Origin: Tsukamurella sp. TY48
GTDB lineage: Bacteria > Actinomycetota > Actinomycetes > Mycobacteriales > Mycobacteriaceae
DNA length: 64,000 nucleotides
NCBI RefSeq assembly: GCF_019656655.1
Contig: NZ_BPMV01000002.1
Span: 248,001-312,000 of the forward strand
Direction: 5' to 3'
This document shows, piece after piece, positions 38,763 through 47,768 of the stretch. Numbering within the stretch: position 1 is the first letter of the stretch; each line of letters starts with the position of its first letter. The notes below the pieces were generated by a model. The model was not told the origin of the DNA. It did not search any database and saw only the letters and a list, made by a program, of their open reading frames with translations. Made by a program: the position numbers and the translations under genes.

Positions 38763-41287
38763 GCCCGCCGCCGGCCGAGACCCCGTTCGACGACGGCTTC
38801 TACCGAGCCGTGGTGGACCGGTCGGTCGACGGCTTCTTCGTGCACGACGAGGAGGGGCGCCTCGTCGCCGTCAACGACCAGGCGTGCACCAGCACCGGGT
38901 ACACCCGCGACGAGCTCCTGCAGATGAATGCCCTCGACATCGTGCAGGTGACCACGGACCTCGCCCGGAGCGGCTGGGCTCTCGCCTTCGCCGGCGAGAC
39001 GATCCTGATCCCCGCGATGCACCGCCGCAAGGACGGGTCCCTGTTCCCCATCGAGGCGCACATCTCGAGCCAGGTGATCGACGGTCGCCGGTACATCGTG
39101 GGCCTCACGCGTGACATCACCGACCGCGTCGAGGCCGATGCCGCCAAGCTGGAGGCCACGCGACGGCTCGAGGCGCGCATGGAGGCGACGCGGACCTCCT
39201 CGCAGCAGGTGGCGAATCTGCTGCAGGCCGTGATCGACGCCGCACCGGACCTGGTGTACATCAAGGACCGGCAGGGTCGGTACCTGTACATCAACGCCGC
39301 CGTCGCGGAGCTGGCCGGCGTCGCCCGCGAGGACGCGATCGGATACGACGACACGGTGCTCTTCCCCGGTGCGCTCGCGAAGGAGCTGATGGCCACCGAT
39401 CGCGACATCATGGACACCGGCATCGGCCGCGAGGTCGAGGAGTATCCGTTCGTCGACGGGGTCAAGCGCACGTACCTGTCGAACAAGTCCCCGCACCGCG
39501 ACGCCGAGGGCCGCGTGATCGGCCTGATCGGCATCTCGCGTGACATCACCGCGAGCCGGATCGATCAGGAACTGTTGCGGCACAGCGAGGCCCGGTGGCA
39601 GTTCGCCATCGACGGGGCGGGCGACGGCATCTGGGACTGGGATGTCCCCTCGGGAGCGGTCTTCTTCTCCCATCAGTGGAAGGCCATGCTCGGCTACTCC
39701 GACGACGAGGTCGGCGCCACGGTGTCCGAGTGGGTCGAGCGGGTGCACACGGACGATTTCGATCGCTGCTGGGCCATCGTGCGAGGTGTGGTCCAGGGCC
39801 GTGCGACGGAGTACGAGTTCGAGCACCGCATGCGGACCAAGGATGGTGCGTGGCGTTGGATCCTGAGCCGGGGCCGGGTGATGGAGCGCGACGCCGAGGG
39901 CTTGCCGAGCCGCCTGATCGGGACGCACACCGACATCACCGAGCGGCACGAGAACGAGGACGAGATCCGCGAACTCACCGAGCGGCTGCAGTGGCGGGCG
40001 GATCACGACGATCTCACCGAGCTGTTAGGGCGCACCGCCTTCATCGAGCGGGCGACCCGGATCGTCGAAGAGCGCCGGACGGACGGCGCCACGCTCGCCC
40101 TGCTGTGGATCGACCTCGACACGTTCACCCGGATCAATGATTCCCTCGGGCACGATCTCGGCGACCACGTGCTCGCGGAGGTGGCCCGGCGGCTGGCGGC
40201 GTCCGGCCGGCCCGACGATCTGGTCGCCCGGCTGGGTGGCGACGAGTTCGTCGTCCTGCGCCCGCGGGTCGACGAGGGCGACGATCTGCCGGCGTGGACC
40301 GAAGACGTCCGGCTCGCCCTCGCGGAACCCATGGATGTGGACGGGATCCTGCTCACGGTCACGTGCTCGATCGGTCTCGTCGAGTCGAACGGCTCGGACG
40401 ACGACGTCACGCAGTTGCTGATCGACGGTGATACCGCTCTGTTGCAAGCGAAACGGGCGGGCCGTAACCGCATCGTCCGGCACACCACCGGGCTGCGTGC
40501 GACCCAGCACCAGCGCGCCGATCTCGCCGCACACCTGCGCTCCACCATCGAGACCGGCGACATCATCGTGCGGTATCAGCCGGTGATCGACCTCGCCACC
40601 GGGGCGATGGTGGGTGCCGAGGCGCTCACCCGACTGATCGGCCCGGGCGGTGACGAGCTCACGCCGCCGCAGTTCCTCCCGCACCTGGAGGCACTGGGCC
40701 TGATGCCCTCGCTCGCCTCCCTCGTGCTGCGCCGGGCCTGCGTCGAATTCGCCTCCGCGCCCGACCTGGGGTGGGTGTCGGTCAACCTCGCCTCGGAGGA
40801 CCTCTCGGCGCCGCACCTTCCCGCCACCGTCGCGCGGACCATCGAGGCGACCGGTCTGGCCGCGGAGCGGTTGATCCTGGAGATCAACGAGCGGGTGGTT
40901 CCGGAGCCGCACATCCTGGCCGCGACCCGGCGACTGGCCGAGCTCGGGCCGCGGATCGCACTGGACGACTTCGGGACCGGTTGGTCGAGCCTCGCGCAGC
41001 TCAAGGACCTCGAGCTCGCCCTGGTGAAGATCGACCGGTCGGTGGTCACCGCGTCGACGGTGCACGACAATCCGCAGTTGGAGGCCATGCTGGCGGCCGC
41101 GATCGCGATGGCCCGGGCGCTCGACCTGGAGGTGATCGCCGAGGGCATCGAGCGGCAGGCGGAATCATCGGCGCTCGTCGCCGCCGGGGCGCAGTTCGGC
41201 CAGGGATACCTCTTCAGCCGCGCCATCGACTTCGACGAGCTGCGCCGGTGGCGCGCCTCCCGCGACCACGAGGGCCTGCTCGGCTGA
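38744..41287 (+). CDS. PAS-GGDEF-EAL cyclic-di-GMP regulatory protein
   Basis: 847 residues, cytoplasmic: three PAS domains (about 15-130, 165-285, 290-415; the last has a PAC-type ending DGAWRWILSRGRV), a GGDEF domain (RLGGDEFVVLR, about residue 495) and an EAL domain (GAEALTR, about residue 624). Diguanylate cyclase residues and all EAL metal/catalytic positions (E in EAL, VSVNLA Asn, LEINE, DDFGTG, VKID, AEGIE, GQGYLF) are present, so both c-di-GMP synthesis and breakdown are possible. No membrane segment. GTG 38744 follows AGGAGG and overlaps the Gfo/Idh gene; GTG 38759 is the alternative. The PAS ligand is unknown. Confidence 0.92.
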   Translation: MSVGRVSPPPAETPFDDGFYRAVVDRSVDGFFVHDEEGRLVAVNDQACTSTGYTRDELLQMNALDIVQVTTDLARSGWALAFAGETILIPAMHRRKDGSLFPIEAHISSQVIDGRRYIVGLTRDITDRVEADAAKLEATRRLEARMEATRTSSQQVANLLQAVIDAAPDLVYIKDRQGRYLYINAAVAELAGVAREDAIGYDDTVLFPGALAKELMATDRDIMDTGIGREVEEYPFVDGVKRTYLSNKSPHRDAEGRVIGLIGISRDITASRIDQELLRHSEARWQFAIDGAGDGIWDWDVPSGAVFFSHQWKAMLGYSDDEVGATVSEWVERVHTDDFDRCWAIVRGVVQGRATEYEFEHRMRTKDGAWRWILSRGRVMERDAEGLPSRLIGTHTDITERHENEDEIRELTERLQWRADHDDLTELLGRTAFIERATRIVEERRTDGATLALLWIDLDTFTRINDSLGHDLGDHVLAEVARRLAASGRPDDLVARLGGDEFVVLRPRVDEGDDLPAWTEDVRLALAEPMDVDGILLTVTCSIGLVESNGSDDDVTQLLIDGDTALLQAKRAGRNRIVRHTTGLRATQHQRADLAAHLRSTIETGDIIVRYQPVIDLATGAMVGAEALTRLIGPGGDELTPPQFLPHLEALGLMPSLASLVLRRACVEFASAPDLGWVSVNLASEDLSAPHLPATVARTIEATGLAAERLILEINERVVPEPHILAATRRLAELGPRIALDDFGTGWSSLAQLKDLELALVKIDRSVVTASTVHDNPQLEAMLAAAIAMARALDLEVIAEGIERQAESSALVAAGAQFGQGYLFSRAIDFDELRRWRASRDHEGLLG

Positions 41288-41339
41288 TCCGGCGCTATCC
41301 GGGCGTTCGCGGCCGCCGACGCGCCGCCGCGTCCGTCGC

Positions 41340-41345
41340 TACGCT
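41340..41345 (+). promoter_or_regulatory. -10 box TACGCT, leaderless start of 115-codon gene
   Basis: TACGCT ends 6 nt before ATG 41352. Confidence 0.55.
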
Positions 41346-41351
41346 GAGGAC

Positions 41352-41699
41352 ATGACGAACCCCGGTGATGCCCGCGACTCCGCGCCGAACGATGCACCTG
41401 TCGACGCACCCGGTGACGCACCCATCGACGCCGAGATCGTCGACCTGCCGGCGGCGCCCGTCGCCCCCACCCGCGCCGATGTCACCGGGTACACCGAGGG
41501 CGGGGTTCCCACCTTCGACCACGTCCGTGAGGTGATCGAGCGACGCACCGCCACCGCGATCGGCGGCGAGGAGCTCGCGCACGGCACGGCGGCCGGGCAG
41601 GACGCCGAGCGGGCCTTCGCCGAGCGGGAGAAGGCGGCCAAGGCGAAGCTCGACGAGATCCGCGCATCGCTACGGGCCTCGTCGCCCGAGAAGGACTGA
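41352..41699 (+). CDS. Conserved hypothetical, Pro/Ala/Asp-rich N-terminus
   Basis: 115 residues: a low-complexity acidic N-terminus with repeated D-A-P units (about residues 10-30), a central GYTEGGVPTFDHVREVIERR segment and a C-terminal charged helix (ERAFAEREKAAKAKLDEIRASL) likely to form a coiled coil. No family recognised; the central segment is well ordered and may be the conserved core. Convergent with trpB2, 7 bp between stops. Confidence 0.65.
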   Translation: MTNPGDARDSAPNDAPVDAPGDAPIDAEIVDLPAAPVAPTRADVTGYTEGGVPTFDHVREVIERRTATAIGGEELAHGTAAGQDAERAFAEREKAAKAKLDEIRASLRASSPEKD

Positions 41700-41706
41700 C
41701 CCGGGC

Positions 41707-43005
41707 TCAGGCCAGGTTGCCGGCCAGGTATTCCGCGTAGGCCGGAAGGTCGAGCTGACCATGGCCGGACAGTCCGATCACGAGGACCTCGTCGGAGTGC
41801 TCCCGCGCGTAGCTCGCGGCGGCCGCGATGGCGTGGGTCGATTCCGGGGCCGGCACGATGCCCTGGCTGCGGGCGAACTGCACGCCGGCGGCGAAGGCCT
41901 CGTTCTGCTCGATCGCCACGCCCTCGACCAGTCCGAGCTCCACCGTGTGGCTCAGCGCGGGCGACATGCCGTGGTAGCGCAGCCCACCCGCGTGGATCGG
42001 GTCGGGAACGAAGTCCATGCCCAGGGTGTGCATCTTCAGCAACGGGGTCAGGCCCGCCACGTCGCCGTGGTCGTAGCGGTACTCCCCCTTCGTGATCGAC
42101 GGGCAGGCCGCGGGCTCGGCGGCCACGATCCGCGGGTTCTGCCGGCCGTGGATCTTCTCCCGCAGGAACGGGAACGCGAGACCCGCGAGGTTGGAACCGC
42201 CGCCCGCGCAACCGAAGACCACGTCGGCGCCCTTCTCGTGCAGATTCAGCTGGTCCACCGCCTCCAGGCCGATCACGGACTGGTGCAGCACCACGTGATT
42301 GAGCACGCTGCCCAGCGCGTACCGGGCGTCCGGGTCCTGCGCGGCCACCTCGACGGCCTCCGAGACGGCCATGCCCAGGCTGCCGCTGGTGTTCGGGTCC
42401 TTCTCCAGCATCGCGCGGCCCGACGCGGTGAGATCCGAGGGACTGGGATGCACGGTGCCGCCGTAGGTGCGCATGAGGTGACCGCGGTAGGGCTTGGAAT
42501 CGAACGAGGCCCGCACCTGCCAGATCTCCACGTCGATGCCGAACTGGGCGCCGGCGAAGGAGAGCGCGCTCCCCCACTGTCCGGCACCGGTCTCGGTGGT
42601 CAGCTTCTTCACACCGTCGAGCGAGTTGTAGTAGGCCTGCGCCACCGCGGAGTTGGTCTTGTGCGAACCCACCGGGCTCACACCCTCGTACTTGACGTAG
42701 ATCCGGCAGCTGGTGCCGAGTGCGTTCTCGAACTTCCGCGCACGGATGAGCGGCGACGGCCGCCACAGGGCCAGGATCTCGCGGACCGGCTCGGGGATCT
42801 CGTGGTACGCCTCGGTGGACCCCTCCTGCGCGATCAGGCCGCTCGCGAACAGCGGCGCCAGATCCTCCGGCTGCACCGGCTGCTTGGTCCCCGGATGCAG
42901 GTGCGGTGGGATCGGGGTCGAAAGCTCAGCGGCCAGGTTGTACCAGTGAGTGGGTACCTCCACCACGGTGATGTCGCGCTGATCGAGGTCCTGCGAGTGA
43001 GTCAT
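41707..43005 (-). CDS. TrpB-like pyridoxal-phosphate enzyme (TrpB2)
   Basis: 432 residues, fold type II PLP enzyme of the TrpB2 group (longer than TrpB1, about 400). The PLP lysine is in VSPVGSHKTNSAVAQAYY (about residue 115), the glycine-rich phosphate loop is FGCAGGGSNLAG, and the active-site ETGAGQWGSAL is conserved. The N-terminal extension (THWYNLAAELSTPIPPHLHPG) is typical of TrpB2. It condenses indole with serine in studied relatives, but no trpA or other trp gene is near; a free-standing indole salvage role is inferred. ATG 43005 has TAGGGT 7 nt upstream. Confidence 0.9.
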   Translation of the reverse strand: MTHSQDLDQRDITVVEVPTHWYNLAAELSTPIPPHLHPGTKQPVQPEDLAPLFASGLIAQEGSTEAYHEIPEPVREILALWRPSPLIRARKFENALGTSCRIYVKYEGVSPVGSHKTNSAVAQAYYNSLDGVKKLTTETGAGQWGSALSFAGAQFGIDVEIWQVRASFDSKPYRGHLMRTYGGTVHPSPSDLTASGRAMLEKDPNTSGSLGMAVSEAVEVAAQDPDARYALGSVLNHVVLHQSVIGLEAVDQLNLHEKGADVVFGCAGGGSNLAGLAFPFLREKIHGRQNPRIVAAEPAACPSITKGEYRYDHGDVAGLTPLLKMHTLGMDFVPDPIHAGGLRYHGMSPALSHTVELGLVEGVAIEQNEAFAAGVQFARSQGIVPAPESTHAIAAAASYAREHSDEVLVIGLSGHGQLDLPAYAEYLAGNLA

Positions 43006-43012
43006 GGATCAC

Positions 43013-43018
43013 ACCCTA
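43013..43018 (-). promoter_or_regulatory. -10 box TAGGGT, leaderless start of trpB2
   Basis: Minus-strand TAGGGT ends 7 nt before ATG 43005. Confidence 0.6.
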
Positions 43019-43132
43019 GAACGCGTCCTCGCCGCTCTCGGCCGGGAGGTCCGAAGTCGGCCAAATCGGACTCGCCGGGAGGCAAGGCAGAATGGAAGCA
43101 CGAGGCCTCCTTCACGAAGGTGATTGATACCA

Positions 43133-44374
43133 GTGACGCCACTGCTGGACGTACCGCTCACCGCGGGCATGCTGCCGGTCGCGCTCGCCGTCGCGGGCGC
43201 CGCCGGTCTGGCAGTGCTGCTCCTCGGCGTCCGGCGCGGTAGGCCCGCGCGCACCATCGCCGCGTGCATCGTCGGCGCGATCACCCTGACCGCGGTCCTC
43301 GACTACCTGGTGGAGTACGTGTGGCGGCCCTTCCCCGACCGGCTCGACCCGGCGGTACTGCTGTGGGTGGCGGTGGCGCTCACCGGGCTGCTGCTGGCGG
43401 CGGTCCGCATCGTCGAACGCCGCAGCTGGCGCACCGCCGCGGCCAGCGGCACCGCGGTGGTGGCCGTGTTCGCGATGGCCGCGGCGGAGGTTAACATCGT
43501 CTACTCGGCCTACCCCGTGGTCGAGGACCTGATGCCCGTCGAGTACCCGAACACGGTGCCGACGCCCGCGGCGGGAACCAGCCCCGCCCGCGGCAAGGTC
43601 GTCAATGCCACGATCCCGGCCACCTCATCGAAGTTCACCGCGCGCCCGGGCCTGGTGTACTTCCCGCCGGCGTACCTCTCCGCGTCGAGGGAGCGGCTTC
43701 CGGTGCTGGTGCTGCTGGCCGGGCAGCCGGGTGGTCCGCGGGACTGGTTCGTGGGCGGCAAGCTGGCGCGCACCATGGACGCCTACGCGCAGCGCCACGG
43801 CGGCGTGGCCCCGGTGGTCGTGGTCCCGGATGCGACCGGCGGCCCGCTGGCCAATCCCCTGTGCGCCGACACCAAGCGGGCGAAGGCCGCCAGCTATCTC
43901 GGCGTCGACGTTCCCGCGTGGATCCGGCAGAACCTGCCGGTGAACCCGGATCCGTCGGCGTGGGCGGTGGGCGGGTTCTCCTACGGCGGCACCTGCGCCC
44001 TGCAACTGGCCACCGGATTCCCGGACGTGTACCGCACCTTCCTCGCCCTCTCCGCCGATGCGGAGCCCGATCTCGGTGGCCCGGCCCGCACGATCTCCGA
44101 GGGCTTCGGCGGTGATCGATCGGCCTTCGAGCGGAACAGTCCGTTGGTCCGGATGGCCGCACGGACCTATCCGGACACCGCCGGTGTGGTGGTGGTGGGC
44201 ACCGACGATCCCTCGGTCCAGGCGTCCTCGGTGAAGATCCGCGCCGCGGCGGCACGCGCGGGCATGAGTGTGCGGGAGCGTCGCCTCCCCGGCGGCCACA
44301 GCTTCGCGGTGTGGACCCCCGGCCTGGCGGCGGAGCTCGACTGGCTGGGCCAGCGCATGGGCCTCGGCGACTGA
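43133..44374 (+). CDS. Membrane-anchored esterase (alpha/beta hydrolase, Ag85/EstD-like)
   Basis: 413 residues from GTG 43133 (TTG 43124, 3 codons longer, is the alternative; AAGG at 43117-43120 favours neither strongly). Four N-terminal hydrophobic segments span about residues 1-125, then a mycolyl/esterase-D-type alpha/beta hydrolase: VVVVPDATGGPLANPLC, nucleophile elbow AVGGFSYGGTCAL (Ser about residue 280), Asp near VVVVGTDDPSV and His in PGGHSFAVW. The catalytic domain is likely outside the membrane. The architecture resembles corynebacterial and mycobacterial esterases acting on mycolates, but no mycolate function can be shown here. Its stop abuts the convergent KAS III-like gene. Confidence 0.82.
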   Translation: MTPLLDVPLTAGMLPVALAVAGAAGLAVLLLGVRRGRPARTIAACIVGAITLTAVLDYLVEYVWRPFPDRLDPAVLLWVAVALTGLLLAAVRIVERRSWRTAAASGTAVVAVFAMAAAEVNIVYSAYPVVEDLMPVEYPNTVPTPAAGTSPARGKVVNATIPATSSKFTARPGLVYFPPAYLSASRERLPVLVLLAGQPGGPRDWFVGGKLARTMDAYAQRHGGVAPVVVVPDATGGPLANPLCADTKRAKAASYLGVDVPAWIRQNLPVNPDPSAWAVGGFSYGGTCALQLATGFPDVYRTFLALSADAEPDLGGPARTISEGFGGDRSAFERNSPLVRMAARTYPDTAGVVVVGTDDPSVQASSVKIRAAAARAGMSVRERRLPGGHSFAVWTPGLAAELDWLGQRMGLGD

Positions 44375-45385
44375 TCAGGTCTGCAACAGCGCGGCCGCAG
44401 CGAAATCGCCGGCGTGCGCGAAAGCCGCCAGCACCACCGGTTCGCCTCGATCGATCCGGCCCTGAGCCAGCGATGTGGCGAGCGTGTGGGGCACCCCGAC
44501 CGCGAACAGGTTGCCGCACTCGTCGAAGGTGTCGGGATGGCGCTCCGGCGGGAGTTCCAGCGCCTCACGCCAATTCCGCAGGAAGGTCCGGTTCGGCTGA
44601 TTCGTCACGAGGTGGCCCACCTCGGGTCCGCGCAGTCCGCCCGCCGCGGCGGCGGCGAGTGCCACCTCGGGGACGAGCCGGTTGCCCCGCGCGAGGACCT
44701 TGGCGATCTTCGACTCGGTGAAGCCCACGTGGAGCTGCCCGCTGCCCGCCTCCCAGTACTTGCGCGGCGGATCGATCGCGGCCGTCATATCGCCGGCGTA
44801 CTCGCTGTGCTGCGCGAGCACCACCTCGCGCACCGTGATGCCTTCGCCGTCCGCTGCGGCGGAGACCACCGCGGCGGCGGCACCGTCGCCCGGGATGGCG
44901 GCCTGCGGAAGTGTGCGCACGCGGTCCTGGGTGAAGACGTTCCCGGCCGCGTTCGTCGCCGTGAGCAGCAGTGCCGTGCGGGCGGTGCCCGCGGCGAACA
45001 GGGTGCGGGCCAGGTGCAGCATCAGGATGAACGCGGCGCAGCCGCCGTTGTGCAGATCGAGCACGAGCGAGGGCGACAGCTTCAGCCGCCTCGCCACGTC
45101 GCCGCCGCACCCCACCACCGGGAGGTCGGGCAGCTGGGAGTGGGTGAGGATCACATCGACCCCGGCCACGGCGGCGGCAGCGGGCTCGGGCAGCCGTTCG
45201 ATCGCCGCGCACATGAGGTCGACATTGGACTCCTCGGGCCCCGCATGATGCCGGAACGCGGGAGGCGCGAACATCGGGTTCTCGGACAGCGTCCGGCTGT
45301 CGGCGTCGGCGAATTCCCGGAAGTACGAGGCGGGTACGCGGTTCGCGGGTAGATAGGACGCGAGGCCCATGATGTGGGTGTCCAT
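44375..45385 (-). CDS. KAS III-like (FabH-type) acyl-transferring enzyme
   Basis: 336 residues of the thiolase superfamily: N-terminal MGLASYLPANRVP, the catalytic Cys in DLHNGGCAAFILML (C116), a glycine-rich PGDGAAAAVVSA, and the C-terminal pair VTNQPNRTF and FDECGNLFAVGVP. In FabH the third motif is HQAN; here His is Asn, while the last Asn (GN) is kept. Such changes are seen in KAS III relatives that transfer acyl groups without a decarboxylating condensation. Last gene of a three-gene operon: ATG 45385 overlaps the START-like stop as TGATG. Acyl donor and acceptor unknown. Confidence 0.8.
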   Translation of the reverse strand: MDTHIMGLASYLPANRVPASYFREFADADSRTLSENPMFAPPAFRHHAGPEESNVDLMCAAIERLPEPAAAAVAGVDVILTHSQLPDLPVVGCGGDVARRLKLSPSLVLDLHNGGCAAFILMLHLARTLFAAGTARTALLLTATNAAGNVFTQDRVRTLPQAAIPGDGAAAAVVSAAADGEGITVREVVLAQHSEYAGDMTAAIDPPRKYWEAGSGQLHVGFTESKIAKVLARGNRLVPEVALAAAAAGGLRGPEVGHLVTNQPNRTFLRNWREALELPPERHPDTFDECGNLFAVGVPHTLATSLAQGRIDRGEPVVLAAFAHAGDFAAAALLQT

Positions 45386-46017
45386 CACGCCATCCACTCC
45401 GGACGGATGGGCAGTCCTCGCGCGTGCCGATGCTCGGCGATGGCGGTGAGGTTGTCGAGTTCGAGCTGGTGGCCGGCCGAGAACATGTCCCAGAAGTCGC
45501 CGACCCAGACGGGGCGTTCGGGTGGCGCTGTCTCGGGGTACGGGTTCTCGTCGTAGAACGGATGGTGGCAATTGGTCCAGAGCACCACGGAACCCGGCTT
45601 GTTGAAGACGGCCTGCGCGTCCACCACCCGCATCAGGTAGATCATCCACAGGTGTTTCCCCTGATCCCAGGCGCAGTGGTAGTCCACGGTGCGAGCGGTG
45701 GGCTCGGCGACGGTGCGGGTGTAGATCTCGGTCTGGTCGCCGAGCATGTCGCGGGCCACCCACAGTCCGGGTTCGTCGGTGCGCTCGAAACCGCGCAGGC
45801 TGTACGTCCACTCCTCCAGCGAACGGGTGTCGGCGAGCCATGCGTACAACTCGTCCGGCGGCGCGTTCACATAGCCCTGCACGGTGCAGAAGTCGCCGAA
45901 GACCTGCTGGTGCGGGTATACCGACCGGAGCCGGTCCAGCACCAGTGGAGTGGCGACCGGGCGCGGATGGCTCTCGATCCGGATGGTTCCTTCGATGTCG
46001 TCCAGGGGCGGGATCAT
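45385..46017 (-). CDS. SRPBCC/START-like protein
   Basis: 210 residues. The central TVQGYVNAPPDELYAWLADTRSLEEW looks like the N-terminal strand-helix of the SRPBCC (Bet v1/aromatase-cyclase) fold and is followed by long strands (TVDYHCAWDQGKHLWMIYLMRV). The C-terminus DMFSAGHQLELDNLTAIAEHRHARG forms the long closing helix. Possible lipophilic ligand binding or cyclase role. ATG 46017 overlaps the upstream gene's TGA (ATGA) and its stop overlaps the next ATG, so translation is coupled on both sides. Confidence 0.7.
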   Translation of the reverse strand: MIPPLDDIEGTIRIESHPRPVATPLVLDRLRSVYPHQQVFGDFCTVQGYVNAPPDELYAWLADTRSLEEWTYSLRGFERTDEPGLWVARDMLGDQTEIYTRTVAEPTARTVDYHCAWDQGKHLWMIYLMRVVDAQAVFNKPGSVVLWTNCHHPFYDENPYPETAPPERPVWVGDFWDMFSAGHQLELDNLTAIAEHRHARGLPIRPEWMA

Positions 46018-47666
46018 CGGGGCTCCTTCGCGGTGGCGGGCAGGATGGCGGCGAACGGTGGGATCTCAAGCGGATCGGTGTCGATCACCAGGCACTCCGG
46101 TCCGTCGCGCGTCTCGGCGAGATCGAGGGCGGCCGTACGGATCTCGTCGACGGTGCCGGCGGTGCGCACCCGCATGGTGGGGAACATCGCGGCCAGCCCG
46201 TCGCCGATGCGGGTGTGCCGGAACAGGTTCAGGCTGGGGAGATCGGAGAAGAAGCGCTCCTCCCGGGCCACGCACATGCCGTGGGCGTCGTTGTTGAACA
46301 CCACCAGCAGCACCGGCGCGTTCGCCTCGATCGCGGTGTGGATCTCCATACCGTGCATGTAGAAGGCGCCGTCACCGGCGAGGATCACCGTGCGGCGCCC
46401 GGTGGCGATCGCGGCGCCCACGCCGGCGGCGATGCCGAAGCCCATCCCGCCCATGCCGAGGGCCACCACGAACCGGGAGCCGGTGCCCAGCGGGAGGCGA
46501 TGCACGGCGGCGGCGCCGGCGTTGCCGGCATCGGCGAAGACGAGGGCGTCCGGCGGGATGGTCTCCGCCAGGGTGTCGACGGCGTCCGCGCAGGTGATCC
46601 GGCCGCTCTCCGGGCGAGGCACGACGATCGGCTCGGGCCCGGCCGTGGTCCACGGGGGCCGGTCCGGCCCCGGACCGAGCCCGGTGACGAGGCCGCGGAT
46701 GTACCCCGGTACGTCGGGAGCCGGTTCGTGTACGGACACCTCGAACAGCGGCGGCTGCGCATCGGCGTGCACGGTGAAGGTCGCTCGGAGGGCGGGCTCC
46801 AGCCCACCGCGATCCATGACATCGAGATCGGTGCCGAGGGCGAGGATCAGATCGGCTTCCCCCGCCGCACGGACGACCGACGGGTGGCCCATCACGCCGG
46901 ACACGCCCACGGTGCGCCCGTCCCCGAGCGCCAGGTCTCGGCCGTTCGGTCCCACCGCGATCACCGCGCCCGTCGCCCGGGCCAGGTCACCCACCGCGCG
47001 GCCGACGCGGGCCCGCGACGCCGCACCGCCGAGCAGGATCAGGGGTCGCCGCGCCGCCCGGAGCGCGTCGATCACCTCGGCGGACGGCGCGATGGTGGGC
47101 GGTGACGCGTAATGACGCTCGGCCGGCATCTCCTGCGCGTCCGCGACCTGGACGTCCTTGGGGAGGAGAAGGGCCGCGGGGAGCCCGCTGTCGAGGGCGT
47201 CGAAGGCGCCCGCGAGCGCGGGCCCGAGGTCCGACGGTGCGCCCACCCGCGCCGAGTATCCGGTGACGGCGCGGAACAGGGCCGGAGCGTCGACACTGCG
47301 CGGCGCGTTGCACATGTCCTGGAACGCGCCGTGCCCCTCCGAACCGGTGGGCGGGCAGCCGATGAGGGCGAGCACCGGCACCCGGGACTGGTACGCCTCC
47401 GCGAGTGCGGGAACGCAATTCATCGCGGCGCCGCCCGATGTCGCGATCAGGCAGCTGGGCCGACCGGTGATGCGGGTGGCACCGTCGGCCATGGCGCCCG
47501 CGCCGAACTCGTGTTTGGCGATGGTCAGCCGGACCCGCCGGTCGCGGGGCGCGCGGAGCAGTGCCGCGAACAGATCCTCCGAGTTGGCGCCGTGGATACC
47601 GTACGCGTTACGAATCCCATACCCATACAACGCATCTGCTAGTGCACTTGCGCAGTTCGGCGTCAC
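46014..47666 (-). CDS. Thiamine-diphosphate-dependent decarboxylase/synthase
   Basis: 550 residues in the three-domain ThDP order: N-terminal Pyr domain with the activating Glu (AKHEFGAGAMADGATRITG) and ATSGGAAMN; a central Rossmann-like domain (PLILLGGAASRARVGRAV); and a C-terminal PP domain with the GDG…NN cofactor motif (LAGDGAFYMHGMEIHTAIE…VVFNNDAHG). It resembles acetolactate synthase, phosphonopyruvate decarboxylase and acyl-decarboxylating relatives but I cannot pick one. GTG 47666 is chosen because TACTGT lies 7 nt upstream. First gene of the operon with the START-like and KAS III-like genes. Confidence 0.82.
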   Translation of the reverse strand: MTPNCASALADALYGYGIRNAYGIHGANSEDLFAALLRAPRDRRVRLTIAKHEFGAGAMADGATRITGRPSCLIATSGGAAMNCVPALAEAYQSRVPVLALIGCPPTGSEGHGAFQDMCNAPRSVDAPALFRAVTGYSARVGAPSDLGPALAGAFDALDSGLPAALLLPKDVQVADAQEMPAERHYASPPTIAPSAEVIDALRAARRPLILLGGAASRARVGRAVGDLARATGAVIAVGPNGRDLALGDGRTVGVSGVMGHPSVVRAAGEADLILALGTDLDVMDRGGLEPALRATFTVHADAQPPLFEVSVHEPAPDVPGYIRGLVTGLGPGPDRPPWTTAGPEPIVVPRPESGRITCADAVDTLAETIPPDALVFADAGNAGAAAVHRLPLGTGSRFVVALGMGGMGFGIAAGVGAAIATGRRTVILAGDGAFYMHGMEIHTAIEANAPVLLVVFNNDAHGMCVAREERFFSDLPSLNLFRHTRIGDGLAAMFPTMRVRTAGTVDEIRTAALDLAETRDGPECLVIDTDPLEIPPFAAILPATAKEPR

Positions 47667-47673
47667 ATCAGCC

Positions 47674-47679
47674 ACAGTA
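47674..47679 (-). promoter_or_regulatory. -10 box TACTGT, leaderless start of ThDP enzyme operon
   Basis: Minus-strand TACTGT ends 7 nt before GTG 47666; the alternative GTG 47675 would overlap the box. Confidence 0.5.
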
Positions 47680-47768
47680 GGCCCGTGTGACTCGCACCAC
47701 AAGGAAGGTCCGCAGGACGAAGGATTGACCGTCAGATGCATTGCACCGGAATGTATCTGCGTACCGGA

